Origin: Chrysochromulina tobinii
Lineage: Eukaryota > Haptophyta > Prymnesiales > Chrysochromulinaceae
Length of the DNA stretch: 13,298 bases
NCBI GenBank assembly: GCA_001275005.1
Contig: JWZX01001200.1
Coordinates: forward strand, 1-13,298
Direction: 5' to 3'
The position numbers and the translations under genes are program-made. Positions 7,547 to 13,298 of this stretch are shown piece by piece; the stretch's first letter is position 1, and every line of letters begins with the position of its first letter. Below the pieces are notes generated by a model. The model had not been told where the DNA came from. It searched no databases and worked only from the letters and a program-made list of their open reading frames with translations.

Positions 7547-8875
7547 ATGGAAATAGTTGAGCGCCCTCCTGCAGCCTCCGGCGGCTGCTGCCTTGCCGTC
7601 GCCCTCGGTGGAGGCTCCGACTGCATCGGCGCGCTCGCGCTCGCCAGGGCGCTTGGATACGAGGACGTCGTGCTCGTGATGCCCAGTGGCGGCAAGTCAG
7701 GAGGAAGCCAAGTGGTGTGCGAGCCGGTGAGTGCGGCGGAGGCTCCGGCGTTGCCTCCGGGCGGCGACTTCTACTCCAACGACACCATGCTCGCCTACCT
7801 CCTCTCGCTGCCGATCGGCCTCCGGCCGACGGTCGCAAAGTTCCTCGTCCAGCCCAAGGACGCGGCAGGCGCCAAGAGTTTCTCGCTAGCATCGCTCAAT
7901 GCGACAACAGACGCGCTGCTCGCGCTCGCACGCACGCATCAGTGCACGGCCATTGCCGGGCTCGACTTTGGCGGGGATGTGGTCCTTCCTGAACCGCTCC
8001 TCGACGACTTCAAGCGGCGGTTAGAGCAGCAGCCGCAGCCGCTGTCGCAGCCGAACATGGATCAGAGTGCCAGAATAGCCAGCGACGATGCAGCCGACAG
8101 AGCAGTGGTTCCGTCGGCTGCCGAACGAGTCGGTGCGGTGGCTGGGCGCGGCGTTAAGCGCGCGGCGGAGGACGAACCGGAGGGCGGGGCCCCCTCGGCA
8201 CGCGCCCGCGAGGACGACCCCGTGAGCGCAGACCCCGTGAGCACAGATCAAGAGTCCTTGATCAAGCAGCGCGACACTCTCAATCTCCACGCGGTCGGGG
8301 CGGTGGCGCGAAAGCTCGGGGTGCCCGCGACGCTCGTCGCTTCAGCGCCAGGCGTGGATGCCGCTGCGGTTGCGCCCGAGTACGCACGGCGTCTGGGCGG
8401 ACCCGGCGGCGCGACAGTCCCCGTCTTCGCCATGGGCGCGGATGAGGCGAACCCGTGTTCCCTCGCGCCTGTGCCAGGGCCCGCTCCGCCGTGCTCGCTG
8501 CCAGAGCTGCCTGAGGCGCTCACGAGAGCGCGGATGCCCGCACCCGTCGAGGCCGCCTTCGTGCACGAGCTGCGACGGCTCGCCGAGCGCATCGCCTACG
8601 ACGCGCGCGCTCAACTGCAGCTGCAGCGCGAGCATGCGTACAAGACGTATTCGCTCGTGGCCGCGTGCGCCGCGAAGCTCGAGGCGTCAGGCGCCTTGCC
8701 GGGCGCGCTCGTGAAAGACGCGCCAAGCAGCGCGAGCGATGTCGAAGACTTCTTCGTACTTGGCGCGTTCAGGCCTTCGGAAAAGGCGCGCGCGCACATG
8801 CATGCATCCACCGTGCTCGGGCTCTTCGACGTCGCCGGATGGGTATGGGAGTGGGGCGGGCCGCTTGGATCGTGA
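7547..8875 (+). CDS. DUF1152-like protein of unknown function
   Basis: The protein has 442 residues from the ATG at 7547. The frame stays open upstream to 7376, but that start would overlap the first codons of the opposite gene, so the inner ATG is preferred. The N-terminal half reads LAVALGGGSDCIGALALAR (about 16-34) and later GLDFGGDVVLPEP (about 138-150), resembling the GGGGD and GVDVGGD motifs I associate with DUF1152, a mainly prokaryotic family with a Rossmann-like glycine loop and no proven reaction. An acidic, low-complexity insertion (about 155-240) precedes RDTLNLHAVGAVARKLGVP, which would match the family's next block. The C-terminal part is rich in Arg, Ala and Glu, probably helical. 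No signal peptide is visible. Family assignment is by motif only. Confidence 0.6.
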   Translation: MEIVERPPAASGGCCLAVALGGGSDCIGALALARALGYEDVVLVMPSGGKSGGSQVVCEPVSAAEAPALPPGGDFYSNDTMLAYLLSLPIGLRPTVAKFLVQPKDAAGAKSFSLASLNATTDALLALARTHQCTAIAGLDFGGDVVLPEPLLDDFKRRLEQQPQPLSQPNMDQSARIASDDAADRAVVPSAAERVGAVAGRGVKRAAEDEPEGGAPSARAREDDPVSADPVSTDQESLIKQRDTLNLHAVGAVARKLGVPATLVASAPGVDAAAVAPEYARRLGGPGGATVPVFAMGADEANPCSLAPVPGPAPPCSLPELPEALTRARMPAPVEAAFVHELRRLAERIAYDARAQLQLQREHAYKTYSLVAACAAKLEASGALPGALVKDAPSSASDVEDFFVLGAFRPSEKARAHMHASTVLGLFDVAGWVWEWGGPLGS

Positions 8876-9573
8876 CCCATAGTGAACTGTGACTGCTCCA
8901 GGACGATTTCCTGCCATGCTCCATGGTGCCCGTGGTGCCAATGGTGCCTAACAAAATCGAACGGCATCGTATTACGCCTAGCATTGCCAATTGCACGCAC
9001 ACGCGGCATTCGGTTGTCGACACATTCACGCCCGATCGACCCCGCACCAAAATGCCCACTCGAGACTAAAAAACCTTAAATAACACGGGTCCTTAAATAA
9101 CACGGGTCCGCCCCGAGTCCACCTTAAATAACACGGGTCCGCACATGACCACAATCTTAGTTTACTGCATACGCATACGGATACGGATCCGAGTCTTGCG
9201 CAACCCGTTTCTGGCGCGTTTGCCGTTTCCCACCAGCATCTTTTCAACCATCTTTTTACATCACTGCGGGCGTGTGTGACTCGATTGCCGCCGCGCGTGA
9301 CGCCCTTTAAAGCGAAACAGTATCGGTAACGCGGGGGCTGTCCCGTGTCCAGGGTCTTGTGAAAGGTAGACGCTAGACCATTCACCATATGCATATCCAG
9401 CTATGACGAGAATCATAATCATCCTGATCCTCCGACGTTTTAAATTAAACGACGTGTTCGATGACGATGCGAACCTCAAACCTGAAAAACATAGATGTCA
9501 TGGATTCTAGAGCTTAACTGATTGAGTTCGAACGTACAATGAAGCGTTAAATTGTCCCTAATGTTCCACCGCA
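8876..9573. other. Convergent intergenic region with short repeats
   Basis: These 698 bp lie between the 3' ends of the DUF1152-like gene (plus) and RIT1 (minus), and must hold both 3' untranslated regions. Composition becomes AT-rich toward 9400-9560. It contains the 17-bp repeats at 9074-9138, a CATACG/GATACG cluster at 9168-9192, and a near-palindrome CGTTTTAAATTAAACG at about 9436-9451. Open frames here are short and show no domain. I found no tRNA or other RNA gene. Confidence 0.6.
9074..9138 (+). repeat. Three copies of a 17-bp direct repeat
   Basis: CCTTAAATAACACGGGT occurs exactly at 9074-9090, 9091-9107 and 9122-9138. The first two abut, and the third follows a 14-bp GC-rich spacer. 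Each copy is followed by CC. They lie about 200 bp beyond the DUF1152-like stop codon. Function unknown; a minisatellite or a 3'-end or protein-binding element are options. Confidence 0.9.
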
Positions 9574-12003
9574 TCAAAACTCCATCGTCTGCCAGCCGCC
9601 AGCCGCCGCGACGAAGAAGTTGTTGAGCTCCTTGGTGAGGGCACGCGAGATACGCGCGGCCGGGTAGGCGCCCTGGAGGAGGGCGAGGTGCGAACGCACC
9701 TGCTCCTTGCGCACGGCGCGCCGTACCTCGCCGTGTGGCGGCCCGGGGTTCCGTGGCGTGGTCCCATCCTCGCCAAAGAGGGCGAGCAGCGCCGCAGCGG
9801 CCACGGTGGCCGATCGATCGTCCCCACGCTCACAGCAGATGAGCACCCTGCGCCCTGCGGCCAGGTGGCCGTACGTGAAGCGCAGCGCAGCGGGCAAGAC
9901 GGCGCGCTGCCACCAGTCCTTGCTCGGCTGTGCGCGCTTGCTGCGCCCCCGGCTCTCGTCCTCTACTGGGACGTGTAAGAGGCGATAGGGGATCGTCGTT
10001 GCCGGCGACGGCGCTTCTGTCGCCGCCCCCTGCTCCGTCGCCGCTGCCGCCGCCGCCGTCGTGGCGTGGGGCGCGTCCTTGTGGTTGGGTGCCTCGGCCT
10101 GCGTGGCCTGTGAACAGTCCGTCAGACAGACAGTTTCGTGGTTGGGTGCCTCGGCCTGCGTGGCCGCCCCGAGCGCGCCGTTCGCCCAGGACGGCGCTCC
10201 GATCGAGCCGCCCACGTCGAGGATCGCGTCCGCATGGTGCCATACGTCGGGTAGACACGCGGCCGCGCGAGGGCCAAGAAGGAGGCCGCTACCCCACAGA
10301 GACACCGCCACTGCCGGGGCTGTACCGCTCGCGTCGGCGCCGCTGTTGCCAGCCGTCGCCGCCTCCGCCGCCTCCGCCGCCTCCACCGCCTCCGCCGCCC
10401 CCATCGACGCACTCTTCGCTGCCGCTGCCACCTCGCTGCGGTCCGCACCGTGCTCTACATCTGCCGGGGCGGCCGCGGAGGTCAGCTCGCTGATAATGAC
10501 GCGCTCGCCCCTCTGTGCGGCGCAGAGGGCGTCGCTGAGGGCGGCCTCGGCCGCCTCGGGCGAGCGCGCGGCGAGGGCAAGGATGGGCACCCGCCACTGC
10601 CACCACAGCTCCGGCGTCACGCCGCGTGCCCAGTTCTCATCATCGTCGCCCGCGCCCTGCACATACGTCCACGACGCCCGCTCACGCGCCGCCTCAGCTG
10701 AGCATGCCTCCGAGGCACACACGCAGTGCACCCACGCAAACGGCCCACCTCCCTCCACCGCCGCCGCCTGCACGGCAAGGGCCTCCGCTGCGTATGCGTC
10801 CACCGCGAGCGCTGCCGCCGTCGCGCCCCCCGCCGCTGCGGCCGCACGCCGAACGCGCTGCCCGTCGACGGGCGCGCAGAGCCAGCTCGGCCGGAGTGGA
10901 AGGCGCATCGCGGAGCGTAGCTTGGTGAGCACCGGGGCGAGCGCGGGGCGGCGCAGGCTCGCGACCCATCCAGCCAGCCGCGCTTCGATCTGTGCCGCCT
11001 CGCTCGCCGGCACCCACGGCGGAAGGTGCAATGACGTATCCCACCTAGACGCGTCACCATGGCGCAAAGCCGCTGCTGCCGATGCTGCCGTTTCGTGCGC
11101 ATCTGCCGCCTCGGCCGCCGTCTCGCCCGCCGCCGCCTCGCCCGTCGCCGCCGCCTCGCCCGTCGCCGCCGCCTGAGCTGCCGCCGCCTGGCGCTGTGCG
11201 TTGGCCCGCGCGTCGGCCTTGGCCTCGGCGGCGATGGCGCGGTTGAGCACGCAGCACCAGATCGGGATGGTCTTGGTGAGGGCGTCCGGGAACCGCTTGC
11301 CACTGCGCGTCGAGTCGACGATGATGACTTGTCCCTGCGCCCCAGCGGCAAGGGCGGCTTGCAAGTTGAGACGGGTGAGAGAGAAGCCCCAAGTGCCACA
11401 GTGGCCGTCGGTGGACTTGAAGTAGCAATGGCCCGCAGCGAGGGTCGGCGGCACGTACCACGCGCCACAGCGCAGGTTGCAAAACATTAGAGGGGCGCCG
11501 AGGGCCGCGTGTGCGAGGCGGACGAAGGCGGCGTCGTGCTCGATCGAGCGCAGGTGCGAGAGACGGTCCGCCCGCCGCTGCTTATGGAGGGCACGCAAGA
11601 CACTCCCTACCGTCGGCACGCCTTCCCACGCCAGGTGCCACGGTAGCGACGAAGGCAATGCCTCGAGCTCCTCGGAGATGCCTCGCGAAACTCGGGCTGC
11701 GTCGTCGCTCTCGTCGTCGCTCTCGTCGTCGCTCTCGTCGTCACGCGGGCGGTGGGAGGCGTGCGGGCGGTGGAGGCGCTGGGCAACTGGAGGCTCGCTC
11801 GTTGACGCGCTCGGCATGTGAAGGCCGAGCGGGGAGAGCGTCTCCAGTGGCCGCCTCAAACTTTTCCCCCCAGGGACACTCGGCAGCGTCGATGCTTCTT
11901 CAGATTGTTCGGTTGACGTTGCCGGGGCACGAGGCCTCTGGCGGATCTTCACCGTGAAGGACCGTGATCGTGATGAGCTCTGTGGGGAAAAGAGGAGTGT
12001 CAT
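9574..12003 (-). CDS. RIT1: Initiator-tRNA 2'-O-ribosylphosphate transferase (Rit1 family)
   Basis: Rit1 adds a phosphoribosyl group to the 2'-OH of position 64 in eukaryotic initiator tRNA, keeping it out of elongation. The 809-residue frame has the family's main blocks: NLRCGAWYVPP and CYFKSTDGHCGTWGF (176-207), IIVDSTRSGKRFPDALTKT (227-245), YVQGAGDDDENWARGVTP (447-464), and a C-terminal phosphatase-like loop CERGDDRS (C724 to R730). Yeast Rit1 is about 500 residues; the excess here is a long N-terminal extension with DDES repeats (88-101) and Ala-rich insertions (about 258-312, 525-565, 605-665). ATQAEAPNH appears twice in the last insertion. The start is uncertain: CTTTTCCCCACAG just after the ATG looks like a splice acceptor, and another Met is at residue 63. 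Confidence 0.88.
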   Translation of the reverse strand: MTLLFSPQSSSRSRSFTVKIRQRPRAPATSTEQSEEASTLPSVPGGKSLRRPLETLSPLGLHMPSASTSEPPVAQRLHRPHASHRPRDDESDDESDDESDDAARVSRGISEELEALPSSLPWHLAWEGVPTVGSVLRALHKQRRADRLSHLRSIEHDAAFVRLAHAALGAPLMFCNLRCGAWYVPPTLAAGHCYFKSTDGHCGTWGFSLTRLNLQAALAAGAQGQVIIVDSTRSGKRFPDALTKTIPIWCCVLNRAIAAEAKADARANAQRQAAAAQAAATGEAAATGEAAAGETAAEAADAHETAASAAAALRHGDASRWDTSLHLPPWVPASEAAQIEARLAGWVASLRRPALAPVLTKLRSAMRLPLRPSWLCAPVDGQRVRRAAAAAGGATAAALAVDAYAAEALAVQAAAVEGGGPFAWVHCVCASEACSAEAARERASWTYVQGAGDDDENWARGVTPELWWQWRVPILALAARSPEAAEAALSDALCAAQRGERVIISELTSAAAPADVEHGADRSEVAAAAKSASMGAAEAVEAAEAAEAATAGNSGADASGTAPAVAVSLWGSGLLLGPRAAACLPDVWHHADAILDVGGSIGAPSWANGALGAATQAEAPNHETVCLTDCSQATQAEAPNHKDAPHATTAAAAAATEQGAATEAPSPATTIPYRLLHVPVEDESRGRSKRAQPSKDWWQRAVLPAALRFTYGHLAAGRRVLICCERGDDRSATVAAAALLALFGEDGTTPRNPGPPHGEVRRAVRKEQVRSHLALLQGAYPAARISRALTKELNNFFVAAAGGWQTMEF
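10081..10165. repeat. 28-bp direct repeat inside RIT1
   Basis: The same 28 bp occur at 10081-10108 and 10138-10165, offset by 57 bp (19 codons), so the coding frame is kept. Both encode ATQAEAPNH within an Ala-rich insertion. The 29-bp spacer is not repeated. It looks like a recent in-frame duplication and could vary in length between strains. Confidence 0.9.
11700..11745. repeat. Tandem DDES-coding repeat in RIT1
   Basis: About three 12-bp units (CGTCGTCGCTCT on the plus strand) encode an acidic DDES tract near the RIT1 N-terminus. A similar CTCGTCGCTG-type tract encodes the ESSD repeats of the transposon chromodomain protein; the likeness follows from codon choice in acidic Ser tracts and is not evidence of homology. 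Confidence 0.8.
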
Positions 12004-12049
12004 CTGCAGCTAGCGACTCGGCAAGAAGGCTCTCGCGGCGCGAATCGCG
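12004..12049. promoter_or_regulatory. Very short divergent spacer between RIT1 and the FG-rich gene
   Basis: Only 46 bp separate the two proposed start codons, too little for two ordinary promoters with leaders. Either the genes overlap at their 5' ends, or one start lies further inside its frame. I see no TATA box here. Confidence 0.35.
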
Positions 12050-13273
12050 ATGTTCGGAGCTCCCCGCGTGTTCGGAGCTCCGATGTTCGGAGCTCCCACC
12101 GCAGCCTCACCCTTCGGAGGCGCACCCGCAGCCGCAACACTTGGCGCCGCAACATTTGGCGCCGCACCGATCATCCGCGTCACGGGTTGCGGAGGCAGAG
12201 GCAGCGGCTGTGAGGGCGTCTACCGAGCCTCGGAGCGCATGCACCATGGCATGCCCATCTACCAGCAGGAGGGGAGCAGTGGCATCTTGTACTACGACGG
12301 TAGCGAGTGGAAGCTCAACAACAACGACTCGACCGGCGGATGGTACTATAACAACGGCAGCAATTCGATCACGGGGGGCTCATGGCAGCCTGCCGCCGGC
12401 GCCAGCGGAAATCCCACCGTCGAGGAGATTCGAGGGCAAGGAGGCCCGCAGCACAAGGAGGCTTCCGAGCAACTTGCCGAGGACTTCGTGGGTTCGATGC
12501 TCAACTACGCGGGGGAGAGCCAGAGGGCCCTCGACGAGATCTTTGGCGACCTTTTGAGCGACGAGCTGCCAGCAGCGCCTGCCGCCAACGCAGCGGCGGC
12601 GCCACCCAAGGCAAAGGCAAAGGCAAAGGCGGCGGAGGAGGAGGAGGAGGAGGCGGCCAAGGGCTCAACGGACGCAGAGTCAGACGCGCTGCTCCCGCCC
12701 GTGCCGCCCCCGCTCAGCACGCGGGAGTGGGCCTACTGCCTCTGCCTGCTCGATCCACGCGGCAAGGCGGCCCCGCTCAAGCTGGCGCCGGCGCTGCTCG
12801 CGGACGCTGTAGCCGACCGACCGCGCCCGGGGCGTGCTGTCGCGTGGACAGCGTACGACGTGCTGACCGAGCGCCGTCTCGAGCGGCTCGCGCTCGCGCA
12901 GGCCACCAAGGCACGTCTCGCAAAGGCGTTGCTGGCTACCGACCCGAACCGACCCGATGCGCTCGAGGGTGGCGCGGTGGAGGCTCCATGGAGGCCCGCG
13001 CCCTCGCCGTTCATCATCGGCGCCGAGGCACTCAATGCGATCAATGCATGCAGGACCGACGCGCCGCCGCCCGAGGCTATGCCTGCCATTGCCGAGGCCG
13101 CCGCTGCGATGGTGCGCGGCGCACGGCTCCGCACGGCGCCACCGCCGCCTGTGCACGTGAGCTGCTTCCCGCGCCCCGTCTTTGCCTTCGTCAACGGCTC
13201 GACGACGTGGACGTGCGACGCGGGCTCCGTCGTCTGTGACCGGCGCTCCAATTCGGACGCGACCCAACGGTGA
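12050..13273 (+). CDS. FG/GAP-rich protein of unknown function
   Basis: The frame encodes 407 residues. The N-terminus (1-40) is a low-complexity FGAP/FGGAP stretch resembling nucleoporin FG repeats, made from three copies of TGTTCGGAGCTCC. Residues about 41-113 form a compact segment with TGCGG, CEGVY, GMPIYQQ, GILYYDGSEWKL and GGWYYN, a pattern of aromatic residues suggesting a small beta domain of a type I cannot name. An acidic helix-like part follows (about 122-173), then a Lys/Ala and poly-Glu linker (185-204), then an Ala-rich C-terminal half with RREW-like and LERLALAQ segments. The last 40 residues are unlike the rest; a possible donor GTGAGC at 13157 means the true gene may splice on beyond the window. 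An FG nucleoporin role is only a guess. Confidence 0.6.
   Translation: MFGAPRVFGAPMFGAPTAASPFGGAPAAATLGAATFGAAPIIRVTGCGGRGSGCEGVYRASERMHHGMPIYQQEGSSGILYYDGSEWKLNNNDSTGGWYYNNGSNSITGGSWQPAAGASGNPTVEEIRGQGGPQHKEASEQLAEDFVGSMLNYAGESQRALDEIFGDLLSDELPAAPAANAAAAPPKAKAKAKAAEEEEEEAAKGSTDAESDALLPPVPPPLSTREWAYCLCLLDPRGKAAPLKLAPALLADAVADRPRPGRAVAWTAYDVLTERRLERLALAQATKARLAKALLATDPNRPDALEGGAVEAPWRPAPSPFIIGAEALNAINACRTDAPPPEAMPAIAEAAAAMVRGARLRTAPPPPVHVSCFPRPVFAFVNGSTTWTCDAGSVVCDRRSNSDATQR
12051..12096 (+). repeat. Three copies of a 13-bp FGAP-coding repeat
   Basis: TGTTCGGAGCTCC occurs at 12051-12063, 12069-12081 and 12084-12096, all in the same reading frame, giving the FGAP repeats at the start of the FG-rich protein. 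The unequal spacing suggests replication slippage. Confidence 0.9.
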
Positions 13274-13298
13274 CGAGCGCCCCCCGCCCCGCCCCCCC
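13274..13298. other. C-rich tract at the window end
   Basis: After the proposed stop codon the sequence is almost all C and G with runs of five to seven C. It is either the start of a 3' flank or part of an intron continuing past the window. Confidence 0.4.

Noticed and set aside
9140-9560. A tRNA or small RNA gene in the intergenic region
   Set aside because: A GTTCGAAC-like word near 9527 suggested a T-loop, but no matching acceptor, D or anticodon stems could be found around it.
9802-9840. The CERGDDRS loop as an active protein phosphatase
   Set aside because: The loop is a known structural feature of the Rit1 C-terminal domain. The other Rit1 blocks in the same protein make a stand-alone phosphatase unlikely.
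10061-11176. Plus-strand frame of 371 codons opposite RIT1
   Set aside because: It is an Ala/Ser/Arg-rich mirror of the GC-rich RIT1 coding strand with no motif; the minus strand has clear Rit1 signatures.
12382-13239. Second plus-strand frame of 285 codons inside the FG-rich gene
   Set aside because: It is Arg/Gly/Ala-rich in the +2 frame of a GC-rich gene, with no domain; a shadow frame.

Overview
The window looks like nuclear DNA of a GC-rich eukaryotic microbe, most likely a marine alga or another protist; haptophyte-like is a guess. The reasons are short GT-AG introns of 61-76 bp that restore long protein frames, Ala/Pro/Gly-rich low-complexity proteins, a eukaryotic Rit1-type initiator-tRNA modifying enzyme, a chromodomain, and no bacterial operon layout or Shine-Dalgarno signals. 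The assignment rests on style only, because no rRNA or organellar marker is present.

Region 1 (1-384) is comparatively AT-rich flanking DNA with no supportable gene and two small palindromes. Region 2 (385-5187) is an apparently complete DNA transposon of 4803 bp. Its ends are a perfect 125-bp terminal inverted repeat that decays into an imperfect repeat of about 195 bp. The element is bordered on both sides by TA, the probable target duplication. It carries two divergently transcribed, intron-containing genes. One (2803-4996, +) is a CACTA/EnSpm (Tnp2-like) transposase with an N-terminal C2HC zinc finger and candidate D-D-E residues. The other (637-2518, -) encodes a 601-residue protein with a lysine/alanine-rich H1-like linker, a possible SH3-like fold and a C-terminal chromodomain that keeps a plausible methyl-lysine aromatic cage. 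The genes share a 284-bp promoter region with a diverged direct repeat of about 44 bp and a TATAAATA box on the minus strand. I infer that the chromodomain protein helps target or regulate the element through chromatin; this is the most interesting system in the window.

Region 3 (5190-8875) is host DNA with a divergent gene pair. On the minus strand is a 708-residue predicted membrane-anchored mono-ADP-ribosyltransferase with R-STS-ExE motifs; the transposon lies 88 bp beyond its stop codon. On the plus strand is a DUF1152-like protein with GGGSD and GLDFGGD motifs and a low-complexity insertion. Region 4 (8876-9573) is a convergent intergenic stretch containing three copies of a 17-bp repeat.

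Region 5 (9574-13298) holds a second divergent pair: a RIT1 homologue (tRNA 2'-O-ribosylphosphate transferase, minus strand) enlarged by Ala-rich insertions, and a protein of unknown function with an FG/GAP-rich N-terminus (plus strand). Their proposed starts are only 46 bp apart, so at least one N-terminus may be misplaced. All gene models are read from sequence alone; intron junctions were chosen because they restore frame and use GT-AG ends.
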